Both the position numbers and the translations under genes were made by a program. Below are positions 41,782 through 50,351 of a stretch of 64,000 bases of DNA, in pieces (within the stretch, counting starts at the first letter, position 1; the number at the start of each line of letters is the position of its first letter). The stretch covers positions 1-64,000 of the forward strand of contig NZ_MINN01000128.1 of NCBI RefSeq assembly GCF_001877785.1, given 5' to 3'. Below the pieces are notes generated by a model. The model worked only from the letters and a program-made list of their open reading frames with translations. It was not told the DNA's origin and searched no databases. Origin of the DNA: Rossellomorea aquimaris (GTDB taxonomy: Bacteria > Bacillota > Bacilli > Bacillales > Bacillaceae_B).

Positions 41782-43509
41782 ATGCTGGATATTAAAACTG
41801 ATCGCAGGTTTAAGGTGATTGAACCGGTCAATAAGGGCTGGTCGAGTGATAAGAAGTATTACGTGGAGACTGTTACGGGTGAGAGGCTGCTTCTCAGGAC
41901 GGCGGACCGCTCCCAGTATGAGATGAAGAAAAGTGAGTTTGAAGCGATGAAGCAGCTGGCGGAAAAGGGGATTTCGATGTCGAACCCGCTTGAATTTGGC
42001 TTATGCGACGACGGGGAGAGTGTCTACACACTCTTTACTTGGTGCGACGGTGAAGATGCCGCCGAGGTTTTGCCAAAGCTGACCGATACGGAACAGTATG
42101 AGCTGGGGCTGAAATCGGGCCGGTATCTCCGTCAGATCCACTCGGTCCCTGCACCTGCCGATGAAGAGAGTTGGGAAATGAAGTTCAACCGGAAAGCGGA
42201 CAGCAAGATCAAACAGTATAAGGACTGCCCGATTAAAATTGACGGCGGTGACCAGATCATTGCATACATAGAAGCAAACAGGTATCTCCTCCGGGGACGG
42301 CCGCAATCGTTTCATCACGGAGACTATCACGTTGGAAATATGGTCATTTCTGAAGAAAAGGAACTGTCTATCATCGATTTCAACCGTCATGACTTCGGTG
42401 ATCCGTGGGAAGAGTTCAACAGGATCGTGTGGAGTGCTTCTGCAAGTCCGCATTTTGCCACCGGACAGCTCAACGGATACTTTGGCGGCAGACCGCCACA
42501 GGAGTTCTTCAAGCTCATGGCTTTTTACATAAGCAGTAATATGCTGTCGTCAATATCTTGGGCGATTGTTTTTGGAGAAAAAGAGGTTGAGGTCATGAAG
42601 GAGCAGGCAAAAGAAGTCATGGAATGGTTCGACGACATGAACAATCCGGTGCCGACCTGGTATCTGGAAAACTTCTATGTTCAGTACATATACGGGATTC
42701 CATACAAATTGAAATCTCCTTTCGACTTTTCATTCATGGAGCAGTACGGGGAAGTCTTCAAAGTGTATGACGATCAAGATTCCGGCAATATTTGCTTTGG
42801 AGTGAAGAATGGTGACGGCCGATATTTTATAAAATTCGCAGGTGCCCCGACAGTGAGGTACAGTGGTAAACCGGTAGATGCTGTCGCTGAACTGAAAGCT
42901 GCCGCTCACGTTTATAAGGAACTGGCCCACCCTCACCTGATCCCGCTGATCCGGACGGAGGAAGTCGGCGGCGGGTTTGCAGCCATTTTTGAATGGACAG
43001 ATGGTGAATGCATGGGAAGAATGTATCCCCTTTCCAGGGAGAAATTCATGATGATGCCAGATAGAACAAGGCTCGGTGTGTTCAACGATATCATCGATTT
43101 TCACATACACGTAATTGCCAAAGGTTACGTGGCCATCGATTTTTACGACGGCAGCATCCTGTATGATTTTAAAAAAGAAAAGACATTCATCTGCGATATC
43201 GACCTCTATTCCAAACGTCCCTATATAAATGAGATGGGGAGGATGTGGGGCTCATCACGCTTCATGTCCCCGGAAGAATTCGAGCTTGGGGCGGAAATAG
43301 ACGAAGCCACCAATGTCTACCTAATGGGAGCAACCGCCTTCGCCCTGTTCGGCGGCGAAACAGACCGTTCCCGCGACCAATGGAGGCTGAGCGGCGAACT
43401 CTGCAATACAGCAACCAAAGCAGTCAGCGATGATCGGACCAGCCGCCACCAAACCCTGACCGAGTTTAAGGAAGAGTGGGTCAGGGGGACAGGTACGTTG
43501 ACCCGGTAA
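41782..43509 (+). CDS. Fusion of APH-type phosphotransferase and serine/threonine-kinase-like domain
   Basis: A 575-residue two-domain protein. Residues ~1-290 are an aminoglycoside-phosphotransferase-like domain with HHGDYHVGNMVI (catalytic loop) and IIDFNRHDFGDP (Mg Asp). Residues ~300-560 form a Ser/Thr-kinase-like domain starting FSFMEQYGEVFKVYDDQDSGNICFGVKN, with VAIDFYDGSILYDF in place of the HRD...N loop, TFICDIDLYSKRPYINEMGRMWGSSRFMSPEE in place of the DFG-to-APE segment. In related bacilli these look like separate adjacent genes. ATG 41782 has GGAGG seven bases upstream. The final residues GTGTLTR come from a dispersed element. Confidence 0.8.
   Translation: MLDIKTDRRFKVIEPVNKGWSSDKKYYVETVTGERLLLRTADRSQYEMKKSEFEAMKQLAEKGISMSNPLEFGLCDDGESVYTLFTWCDGEDAAEVLPKLTDTEQYELGLKSGRYLRQIHSVPAPADEESWEMKFNRKADSKIKQYKDCPIKIDGGDQIIAYIEANRYLLRGRPQSFHHGDYHVGNMVISEEKELSIIDFNRHDFGDPWEEFNRIVWSASASPHFATGQLNGYFGGRPPQEFFKLMAFYISSNMLSSISWAIVFGEKEVEVMKEQAKEVMEWFDDMNNPVPTWYLENFYVQYIYGIPYKLKSPFDFSFMEQYGEVFKVYDDQDSGNICFGVKNGDGRYFIKFAGAPTVRYSGKPVDAVAELKAAAHVYKELAHPHLIPLIRTEEVGGGFAAIFEWTDGECMGRMYPLSREKFMMMPDRTRLGVFNDIIDFHIHVIAKGYVAIDFYDGSILYDFKKEKTFICDIDLYSKRPYINEMGRMWGSSRFMSPEEFELGAEIDEATNVYLMGATAFALFGGETDRSRDQWRLSGELCNTATKAVSDDRTSRHQTLTEFKEEWVRGTGTLTR
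43477..43506. repeat. GGGACAGGTAC element forming the end of the fusion gene
   Basis: GGGTCAGGGGGACAGGTACG then TTGACCCGG; the fusion protein stop codon lies at its edge. Confidence 0.78.
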
Positions 43510-43555
43510 GGTGTCACAACTATAGGCGTTAATGCAAAAGAGGAAGGCGATTCAC

Positions 43556-43993
43556 ATGAAAAAATTAGTAATAGTTGTATCGGTTTTTGCAGCTGCCATG
43601 TTTCTCGCAACTTGTCAGCAAGACCGATCAGAAAAGATGGTCCTGCTGGAGGAGAAAATCACCGCAGTGGACATATCGGGTTCGAAAGGGCTGGGAGGGA
43701 TGAATGAGGAAGTCCTGAGGTCATTCAAGGATAAGGACTCCCTTTCCATTTTCAAAACAGCCATCACGACTGCTCGCAAGCAGCCAGGGAAAGTGGATCT
43801 GACGGAACCTGATTATGATCTCATGGTGCAGTATGAATCCGAAGAGGAGGCCCTACCCACACACGGCATTCATTTATGGCTTGGCGATGAAGGAGATGCG
43901 AGCACCTTCGTGTATATCGGGGATGACACCATTTATCACGCACCCCCGGAAATTACGAAGAAGTTAAGGGGATTGATTGTTTCGGATGGGTGA
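43556..43993 (+). CDS. Small lipoprotein of unknown function
   Basis: A 145-residue lipoprotein: signal KKLVIVVSVFAAAMFLATC (lipobox LATC) and a mature domain reading DISGSKGLGGMNEEVLRSFKDKDSLSIFKTAITTARKQPGKVDLTEPDYDLMVQY and IHLWLGDEGDASTFVYIGDDTIYHAPPEITKKL. The fold looks like a small alpha/beta domain; I do not recognise the family. GAGGAAGG lies before ATG 43556. Confidence 0.7.
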   Translation: MKKLVIVVSVFAAAMFLATCQQDRSEKMVLLEEKITAVDISGSKGLGGMNEEVLRSFKDKDSLSIFKTAITTARKQPGKVDLTEPDYDLMVQYESEEEALPTHGIHLWLGDEGDASTFVYIGDDTIYHAPPEITKKLRGLIVSDG

Positions 43994-44118
43994 AATCGGG
44001 GCATTCAGTTTTTCACCAGATTAAGCAATGGTCCATACCCCGGCATGCCGGCGGCAAGGGCCGATTTTTATGATAAAATTTAGTACGGTTCCTTAAAGCT
44101 GACACCTTAGAGGACTTC

Positions 44119-44352
44119 ATGAAAATACTTACAAAGATAAATAAGGGGGAATCAGTAGTGGCGATTGTCAGTTTTTTGCTTATCGGATGGATCTTAGGCT
44201 GGTTCAAATTTGATGAATTATTCATCCAGGCAATCAAGGAACTGTTCTCAAAAGAAATTACGAAAGCAAGCTATTATTTTGTGTTTTTCTGTATAGGGGC
44301 ACTTGGTGATATTGTCTTGTTCTTTAAAGGAATTTATTTTTTCCTTTCATAA
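44119..44352 (+). CDS. Small membrane protein of unknown function
   Basis: A 77-residue protein with two helices (VVAIVSFLLIGWILGWFKF and ASYYFVFFCIGALGDIVLFFKGIYFFL). TTAGAGGAC lies before the ATG. Followed directly by a pair of inverted dispersed elements. No family recognised. Confidence 0.6.
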   Translation: MKILTKINKGESVVAIVSFLLIGWILGWFKFDELFIQAIKELFSKEITKASYYFVFFCIGALGDIVLFFKGIYFFLS

Positions 44353-44356
44353 AAAC

Positions 44357-44428
44357 CACGGGGACAGGTATGCCGGCACGCTTTCGAAGTGAGGCCGCGG
44401 TACCTGTCCCCGCGGCTTTTTTTTATTC
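44357..44428. repeat. Two GGGACAGGTACC elements in inverted orientation
   Basis: GGGGACAGGTA (44361-44371) and TACCTGTCCCC (about 44401-44411) face each other across 29 bases and could form a long hairpin before TTTTTTTT; probably the terminator of the preceding gene. Confidence 0.78.
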
Positions 44429-44540
44429 CTGAAAACTTCCCACCCTGTACATAGATTGTTAATAATTTCGTAATATTTTCCTTCTAAGATGAAATCAACA
44501 GCAACGATAAGCAGAAAAAAATTCAAAGGAGGAAGTAAAA

Positions 44541-45815
44541 ATGTTCGAACCTAACAATCAGAATGAAAAATTGACACATATAGAAGATAATCCAAAAGAA
44601 GTAATCAACGAGGAAAAACAAAGAAGTGCAAAACCGAAGAAACCTTTTAAAGGTAAAGGCTTTCTTTCTACGGTGAGTGCCGGGATCATCGGGTCGGTGC
44701 TGACTCTGACAGTCCTGCCGCATACCGATTATTATGAAGACCTCACACAGCCGAAAGTTGAACAATCAGCAGTAAGTTCATCGCAAACAGGGTCATCTGG
44801 AAATTCAGATATCACTCCCACTCAAGTTTCTGCCGGAACAAGCGGGGATATTGCGAGTATCGTAGAGGACGCTTCACAATCCATTGTCGGAGTCGTGAAT
44901 TATCAGCAGCAGGGGAACCGTTTCACGGGTGCCTCACAAGAAGCAGCTGCCGGTACAGGATCGGGGGTCCTTTTTAAAAAAGAAGGAAACAGCGCTTATA
45001 TCATTACGAACAACCATGTTATTGAAGGAGCTTCAAAAATTGAAGTATCGCTTTATGACGGCGAGAAAACGGAAGCCGAATTGATCGGTGCCGACCCGCT
45101 GACAGACCTGGCCGTACTGAAAATTGACGGCAAATATGCGGATAATCTGCTGGAAGTAGGCGATTCCAATGCGCTGCGTGCCGGCGAGCAGGTCATTGCG
45201 ATCGGGAATCCGCTCGGCCTGGATTTATCAAGGACCGTGACCCAGGGAATCGTTAGCGCTGTCGACCGGACGATTTCAGTCGATACATCAGCAGGTGAAA
45301 CCGAATTGAATGTCATCCAGACAGATGCCGCGATCAATCCAGGGAACAGCGGCGGAGCGCTTTTGAATTCAAAAGGCGAGCTCATCGGAATCAACAGCCT
45401 CAAGATTTCAAACTCAGGAGTGGAAGGTCTTGGCTTTGCGATTCCAAGTAAAGACTTCATGCCGATTGTGAGTGAAATCATCGAAACAGGGAAAGTGGAA
45501 CGCCCGTATATCGGAATCGGGATGACCAACCTTGCCGATGTGCCGCGCAGTTATCTTCGAGGTCTGCCTGATAAAGTGGATTCCGGTGTGGTCGTCGCAA
45601 GCATTGATAACACTTCAGCTGCAGCCAAAGCAGGGATCAAAGAAGGCGATGTCATCACAGAGCTGAACGGAACCCAGGTTGAGAACGCTGCCGATTTAAG
45701 AAGACAGCTATACGCTGACTTGAAGGTAGGGGATAAAATAGAGCTGACCGTTTTCCGTGGAGAAGAAGAGGAGACAATCAGTCTGACATTGACGAGTAAT
45801 GCAATGGTGAACTAG
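44541..45815 (+). CDS. htrA: HtrA-like membrane-anchored serine protease
   Basis: A 424-residue extracytoplasmic quality-control protease. A cytoplasmic N-terminus of ~45 residues is followed by one membrane helix (LSTVSAGIIGSVLTLTVLP), a low-complexity linker, the trypsin-like domain with catalytic His in IITNNHVIEGA, Asp in ADPLTDLAVLKI and Ser in AAINPGNSGGALLN, and a PDZ domain (GVVVASIDNTSAAAKAGIKEGDVITELNG). CAAAGGAGGAAG precedes the ATG. In B. subtilis HtrA and HtrB are induced by CssRS; here a PrsA-like foldase and a two-component system follow. Confidence 0.93.
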   Translation: MFEPNNQNEKLTHIEDNPKEVINEEKQRSAKPKKPFKGKGFLSTVSAGIIGSVLTLTVLPHTDYYEDLTQPKVEQSAVSSSQTGSSGNSDITPTQVSAGTSGDIASIVEDASQSIVGVVNYQQQGNRFTGASQEAAAGTGSGVLFKKEGNSAYIITNNHVIEGASKIEVSLYDGEKTEAELIGADPLTDLAVLKIDGKYADNLLEVGDSNALRAGEQVIAIGNPLGLDLSRTVTQGIVSAVDRTISVDTSAGETELNVIQTDAAINPGNSGGALLNSKGELIGINSLKISNSGVEGLGFAIPSKDFMPIVSEIIETGKVERPYIGIGMTNLADVPRSYLRGLPDKVDSGVVVASIDNTSAAAKAGIKEGDVITELNGTQVENAADLRRQLYADLKVGDKIELTVFRGEEEETISLTLTSNAMVN

Positions 45816-45835
45816 TCGGGAGTTTGGAGTGTGGT

Positions 45836-46070
45836 GCCAGGCACAAACGTGATGATTTGAGCCAGGCACAAACGTGATGATTTGAGCCAGGCACAAACGT
45901 GATGATTTGAGCCAGGCACAAACGTGATGATTTGAGCCAGGCACAAACATGATGAATTGAGCCAGGCACAAAACGGTTGAATTGAGCCAGGCACAAAAAC
46001 GGATGAATTGAGCCAGGCACAAAACGGTTGAATTGAGCCAGGCACAAACATGATGATTTGAGCCAGGCAC
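45836..46070. repeat. 25-bp tandem array, GCCAGGCACAAA family
   Basis: Ten units begin with GCCAGGCACA at 45836, 45861, 45886, 45911, 45936, 45961, 45986, 46012, 46037 and 46062: spacing 25 bp, one of 26. The first four are nearly identical (AACGTGATGATTTGA) and later ones vary. It separates the protease gene from the foldase gene. Open frames across it on the minus strand are products of the repetition. Confidence 0.95.
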
Positions 46071-46138
46071 CAAAAAGCAGGCTTGTTCCAGGTACAAGCT
46101 GAATCCCGCCCAAAAACAACAAAAAGGAGAGCGGATCA

Positions 46139-47020
46139 TTGACTAAAAAGAAATCGATCACATTATGGAGTATTTTAGGATTTGTTGTTATCACAGGCGC
46201 GTTGCTTGCTGCGTTTGGATTTTCGAAGGAAGAAGTGGTGGCGAAGGTAGGGAAGGAGTCGATCAGTAAGGATGAACTGTACTCGACGCTTGTGGATCAA
46301 TATGGGGATGCTGCGCTTGATACGCTGATTGCCGAGAAGATCGTGGAGCTTGAGGGTGAGAAGAAAGATATTACGATTAAGGACAGTGAGATAGAGGATG
46401 AGCTTCAGTCGATCAAAGAATCATACGGGGGCGACGAGGCTTTTGATGAAGCGCTGGCATCCAGCGGTGCTAGTGTTGACGGGCTTAAGAAGAATATCGA
46501 GACGTACTTGACGACGGAAAAATTACTGAAGGACAGGGTTTCCATCACGGATGATCAAATTAAAGAATACTTCGATGAGAATAAGGATTCGTTTGCCCAG
46601 GCAGAGCAGGTGGAAGCGAGTCATATTCTTGTGGAGGATGAGAAGACTGCACAGGAAGTGAAGAAAAAGCTTGATGACGGCGGCGATTTTGCAGAACTTG
46701 CGAAAGAGTATTCCACCGATACGTCCAACGCTGAATCGGGCGGAGAGCTCGGATTTTTTGCGAAAGGAGAAATGGTGGAGGAATTTGAGGATAAGGCATT
46801 TGCGATGAAGAAAGGTGAAATCAGTGATCCTGTCAAAACGGAATTCGGCTACCATATCATCAAGGTGACGGATAAGAAAGAAGCGAAGAAAGCGGTTCTT
46901 GAGGATCATAAGGATGAAATAAAGGACATCCTGGTCGATCAGGCGATGCAAGCTGAATATGGAAACTGGCTTGAAGAGAAGAAAGAGAAGTATGATATAG
47001 AGAACCGCTTGAAAAGTTAA
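46139..47020 (+). CDS. PrsA-like peptidyl-prolyl isomerase without lipobox
   Basis: A 293-residue secreted or membrane-anchored foldase. One N-terminal hydrophobic segment (SITLWSILGFVVITGALLAAFGF) lacks the lipobox Cys of classical PrsA, so it is probably held by an uncleaved helix. SurA-N-like region with VAKVGKESISKDELYSTLVDQYG, then a parvulin domain (VEASHILVEDEKTAQEVKKKLDDGGDFAELAKEYSTDTSNAESGGELGFFAKGEMV and FGYHIIKVTDKKEA). The TTG start has AAAAAGGAGAG upstream. Position between htrA and a sensor system suggests a role in surface protein folding. Confidence 0.88.
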   Translation: MTKKKSITLWSILGFVVITGALLAAFGFSKEEVVAKVGKESISKDELYSTLVDQYGDAALDTLIAEKIVELEGEKKDITIKDSEIEDELQSIKESYGGDEAFDEALASSGASVDGLKKNIETYLTTEKLLKDRVSITDDQIKEYFDENKDSFAQAEQVEASHILVEDEKTAQEVKKKLDDGGDFAELAKEYSTDTSNAESGGELGFFAKGEMVEEFEDKAFAMKKGEISDPVKTEFGYHIIKVTDKKEAKKAVLEDHKDEIKDILVDQAMQAEYGNWLEEKKEKYDIENRLKS

Positions 47021-47108
47021 TCTGCCTGAATGGCAATAGAACTCTTAACAGCGTGACTCCACATACATTCCACAGCTGTCGGCTCCAAAATAATAAGGAC
47101 ACTATGAA

Positions 47109-47136
47109 GAAATCTCCGCCGGGTGCGGGGATTTTC
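47109..47136 (+). terminator. Probable terminator of the foldase gene
   Basis: GAAATCTCCGC...GCGGGGATTTTC stem-loop with a short T-run. Confidence 0.5.
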
Positions 47137-47249
47137 TGCATGCTATCAATAGAACAGAATGGCTGAAACGACTATAATTCAGGTATAGAGATACGGGACT
47201 GCTCAAGCAGTCCGTTGCCCGAAGATTATAACTGGAAAGGAAGATGAGG

Positions 47250-47948
47250 ATGAACGTGCTGGTAGTTGAAGACAATGAAAGCGTCACGTCGATGCTGGAG
47301 ATGTTTTTTATAAAAGAAGGCATCCGCGGTGAATTTGTCCACGATGGGAATGAAGGGTACAAGCGTTATAAGGAAGGCGGTTGGGACGTCATCATCCTTG
47401 ACTGGATGCTGCCGGGGATGGACGGCGTCTCGATTTGCAGGAAAATCAGGGACGAGGGTTCGCAGGTCCCGGTGATCATGCTGACGGCGAAGGACAGCGA
47501 ATCCGATCAGGTGCTCGGCCTCGAGCTCGGTGCCGATGATTATGTGACCAAGCCCTTTTCACCGCTTGCGTTGATGGCGAGGATCCGCGCCGTTGTCCGC
47601 CGTTATCAGGGGGATAAGAACAGCGGTTCCCAGGATGTGGCGACGTCTGACTTCATGATCAGTAAAGAAACCCGCGAGGTCCTGCTGAATGGTGAACCCC
47701 TTACGAACCTGACGCCGAAGGAATTCGAACTGCTCTATTATCTGTCACGTCATCCGCGTCAGGTATTTTCAAGGGAGCAGCTGCTCGAACGGGTGTGGGG
47801 ATATGATTTTTACGGAGATGAACGGACGGTCGATGTCCATATCAAGCGTCTGCGCAATAAGATCGGAAGCAAGGAAAAACCGTATCTGCATACGGTCTGG
47901 GGCGTAGGCTACAAATTCGATGAGACGGCGGCCGGTGATGAAGGTTAA
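47250..47948 (+). CDS. OmpR/PhoB-family response regulator
   Basis: A 232-residue regulator. The receiver domain has the acidic pocket VVEDNES, the phosphorylated Asp in VIILDWMLPGMDG, Thr in VIMLTAKDSES and Lys in DDYVTKPFSP. The winged-helix DNA-binding domain has LTPKEFELLYYLSRHPRQVFSREQLLERVWGYDFYGDERTVDVHIKRLRNKI. ATG 47250 has GGAAAGG about nine bases upstream; ATG 47244 is also possible. It overlaps the kinase gene by 11 bases. Resembles B. subtilis YkoG; the target genes may include htrA and the foldase. Confidence 0.92.
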   Translation: MNVLVVEDNESVTSMLEMFFIKEGIRGEFVHDGNEGYKRYKEGGWDVIILDWMLPGMDGVSICRKIRDEGSQVPVIMLTAKDSESDQVLGLELGADDYVTKPFSPLALMARIRAVVRRYQGDKNSGSQDVATSDFMISKETREVLLNGEPLTNLTPKEFELLYYLSRHPRQVFSREQLLERVWGYDFYGDERTVDVHIKRLRNKIGSKEKPYLHTVWGVGYKFDETAAGDEG

Positions 47949-49347
47949 ATTCAGATACCTGTATCAGCTGCTTCTCAGCCATACAACCGTCCTCATCATC
48001 GCTTTCCTTATCCTCGGCACCCTGTTTTCCCATTATGTCGAGAATCTTGTTTATGAAAATAAGGTGGAGGAACTGAGTTCGTACGGGGAAAAAATTCTAT
48101 CGGACCTCGAACGGCCGACTCCGAGAAGGCCGCTTTATCTGGAGGAATACAGCAACCTGCTTCAGGCACGGGATATTGATTTGATCACCTTCAACCGAAA
48201 AGGGGAGGTATCCTACTCGAGAGGCGGGGTGTACCCGCAGATCAAATTGTCCAAAGAAGAATGGAGTAAAATTGAACGCGGGGAAACCGTCCCGTTGAAA
48301 AAAGATTTCGGCCGCTTCAATCAGGCTGTATCTCTGGTCATCATGCCACGGGTCATCAATGACCAGCTGGTAGGCGGACTCATCCTGATTTCCCCGATCA
48401 GCGGCACGAGGGAGATGCTGACTGAAATCAATCAATATCTTTTATATATAGTACTGCTCGCATTGGCGATTTCAGTGTTGATCTCCCTGCTTTTATCAAC
48501 GCTGCATGTGAAAAGAATCCAGCGGATCAGGGAGGCGGCATCACGTGTGTCAGCCGGGAATTACGATGTCCACGTGCCGAGCTCCAACTTCGATGAAATC
48601 GGTGATCTAGCCGCTGACTTCAATGAAATGGTCACAAAATTGAAGCTCTCCAAAGAAGAAATCGATACACTTGAAAACCGGAGAAGGCAGTTCATGGCGG
48701 ATGTGTCGCACGAACTGAGGACACCGCTGACTACGATCCGCGGCGTTATTGAGGGAATCAGGAACGACATGATCCCAGAAGAACAAAAAGAAAAAAGCTT
48801 CGGACTCGTCAGCCAGGAGACGATGCGTCTGATCAGGCTCGTTAACGAAAACCTGGATTATGAAAAAATCCGCTCCAACCAGATCACGATCACAAAAGTT
48901 ACCGTCCCGCTGCTTGATGTGTTCGAAGTCATCAAGGAGCAGCTCGATTTTCAAGCTGAAGAAAAAGGCAATGAAATCAGGATCCACGCAGATCCCAAGG
49001 CTAAGGTGCACGCCGACTACGACCGGCTCATCCAGATCCTGATCAATATCACAAAAAACAGCATCCAATTTACAAACGGAGGCAGTATTACATTGAGCGG
49101 CTCATCCTCCAATCAAGAAACCATCATCGAAATCCAAGACACGGGAATCGGCATGGACCCGGAAGAGGTCAAATCCATCTGGCGGAGATTCTATAAAGCC
49201 GACCTCTCCCGGACCAATAACCCATACGGCGAATTCGGTCTCGGACTTTCGATCGTGAAGCAGCTCGTACTGATGCACGACGGAACTATTGATGTATTCA
49301 GTGAAAAAGGAAACGGGACCCGATTTGTCATCCGACTGCCGCTTTAG
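47938..49347 (+). CDS. Sensor histidine kinase partner (YkoH-like)
   Basis: A 469-residue kinase with two membrane helices (TTVLIIAFLILGTLFSHYV and YLLYIVLLALAISVLISLLLS) around a ~125-residue extracytoplasmic sensor. A HAMP domain follows (KRIQRIREAASRVSAGNYDVHVPSSNFDEIGDLAADFNEM), then HisKA with FMADVSHELRTPLTTIRGVIEGI and HATPase_c with N-box IQILINITKNSIQFT, DTGIGM and FGLGLSIVKQLV. It starts inside the response regulator gene. Together they form one operon, probably sensing envelope stress given the neighbours; this is inference. Confidence 0.92.
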   Translation: MKVKFRYLYQLLLSHTTVLIIAFLILGTLFSHYVENLVYENKVEELSSYGEKILSDLERPTPRRPLYLEEYSNLLQARDIDLITFNRKGEVSYSRGGVYPQIKLSKEEWSKIERGETVPLKKDFGRFNQAVSLVIMPRVINDQLVGGLILISPISGTREMLTEINQYLLYIVLLALAISVLISLLLSTLHVKRIQRIREAASRVSAGNYDVHVPSSNFDEIGDLAADFNEMVTKLKLSKEEIDTLENRRRQFMADVSHELRTPLTTIRGVIEGIRNDMIPEEQKEKSFGLVSQETMRLIRLVNENLDYEKIRSNQITITKVTVPLLDVFEVIKEQLDFQAEEKGNEIRIHADPKAKVHADYDRLIQILINITKNSIQFTNGGSITLSGSSSNQETIIEIQDTGIGMDPEEVKSIWRRFYKADLSRTNNPYGEFGLGLSIVKQLVLMHDGTIDVFSEKGNGTRFVIRLPL

Positions 49348-49359
49348 GCGGATGGGGAG

Positions 49360-49391
49360 CGGGTCGGGGGGACAGGTACCTTGTCCCATTC
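49360..49391. repeat. GGGACAGGTACC element
   Basis: GGGTCGGGGGGACAGGTACC then TTGTCCC, 13 bases after the kinase stop. Confidence 0.7.
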
Positions 49392-49413
49392 ACGTCCCAA
49401 GCTGAGACTTGGT

Positions 49414-49545
49414 GAAGATTATTCGACAAGTTGCACGTATTCTGGTGAAAGTGGAATGTATTTTTGAAATCTTGCTTGAAAAATTCAAAAGTGGAACGTA
49501 TTTATAGGATTTGGATCGGAAAACTAAAAAAGTGGATTGAATAGC
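49414..49545. repeat. AAGTGGAAYG 20-bp periodic array, copy 1
   Basis: Begins GAAGATTATTCGACAAG (TTCGACA at 49422-49428) and continues with AAGTTGCACG, AAGTGGAATG, ATCTTGCTTG, AAGTGGAACG, ATTTGGATCG and AAGTGGATTG units at 20-21 bp spacing. More degenerate than the copy at 53.14 kb. Confidence 0.8.
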
Positions 49546-49911
49546 TTCCTAGCGTGGTGGATATCAATGATTCGGCGGCCAGGTCCACAGCTTGAAGACT
49601 AATTCCAAAAGATATCAGTCACAAACTGAGCAAGTAACTGCATAAACTATTAAATCTATAGTTTTAATCTATCATTTTTCATAAAAGTATAAAGCTGTGG
49701 TCCGCGAACGAACCATAAGCAGCCCCAAAACTCACATTCAATCATAAAAATGGGACAACGAACCTGTCCCTCTGTCCCGAACCATTTGCATAGCACGAAA
49801 TACTATATTATGTGGTACAACTTTATATTAAATGTGAGGAATTGAATAGATGAAAGATGATAGAAAAGAAGAAGGGGACAAGGGTGTATCAATTCAACCA
49901 ACATGAAAGAA
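49546..49911. other. Intergenic region with an element copy
   Basis: Contains a degenerate GGGACAGGT-type copy (about 49751-49781, GGGACAACGAACCTGTCCCTC) and a short frame MKDDRKEEGDKGVSIQPT (49851-49907) with a weak GAGG before it. No recognised gene. Confidence 0.4.
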
Positions 49912-49945
49912 GCGGGTCAGGGATAGTCCCTTTACCCGCTTCACT
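49912..49945. terminator. Element-derived terminator of the MaoC gene
   Basis: GAAGCGGGT...ACCCGCTTC palindrome with an interior resembling the dispersed element (CAGGGATAGTCCCTT). Confidence 0.7.
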
Positions 49946-49947
49946 TA

Positions 49948-50328
49948 TCAGTCTAGAATCACTCCGGCAAATCCCCCGGTCAAAACCGTTTTCCCATCCT
50001 GGTTCTCACATTGGAAGGAAGCTCTGATCGCCTTCCGGTTCCGTCGATCCTTTTCAAAACGATTGATAGTTACACTGCATCGTATTGTATCGCCCGTGAA
50101 CACCGGCCGCTGGAATTCGAAATTCATCGTCCGGGCCAGGACATTGTGATCTCCGCCCACCTTTGTGGGAAGTGTCGCTGTCAGAAGTCCCTGGACCACG
50201 AGTCTCCCCTGTTCATCAGGGGTCATGTGATGAATGCCTTCGTCTCCTGAAATCGTTGAGAATAATCTCACGTCTTCTATCGTAAAACGGCGTTCGAACG
50301 AAATGATATCGCCTACTTTTAAAGTCAT
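49948..50328 (-). CDS. MaoC-like hot-dog fold hydratase
   Basis: A ~126-residue MaoC/(R)-enoyl hydratase-like protein: LKVGDIISFERRFTIEDVRLFSTISGDEGIHHMTPDEQGRLVVQGLLTATLPTKVGG corresponds to the hydratase-2 region with Asp and His, followed by MNFEFQRPVFTGDTIRCSVTINRFE. AAAGGATG lies before ATG 50328; the longer frame from 50352 overlaps the next gene's stop. Co-transcribed with the upstream GNAT gene. Whether it acts on enoyl-CoA is unknown. Confidence 0.8.
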   Translation of the reverse strand: MTLKVGDIISFERRFTIEDVRLFSTISGDEGIHHMTPDEQGRLVVQGLLTATLPTKVGGDHNVLARTMNFEFQRPVFTGDTIRCSVTINRFEKDRRNRKAIRASFQCENQDGKTVLTGGFAGVILD

Positions 50329-50351
50329 TTCAATCATCCTTTCATCAAACA

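Noticed and set aside
45836..46070. CRISPR array
   Set aside because: Units are contiguous 25-bp repeats without separate 30-40-bp unique spacers, and there are no cas genes.
45708..46194. Overlapping minus-strand frames rich in 'VPGSNHHVCAWLKSS'-like repeats
   Set aside because: These are translations of the 25-bp array; frames shift with each set of units and no start signal is present.
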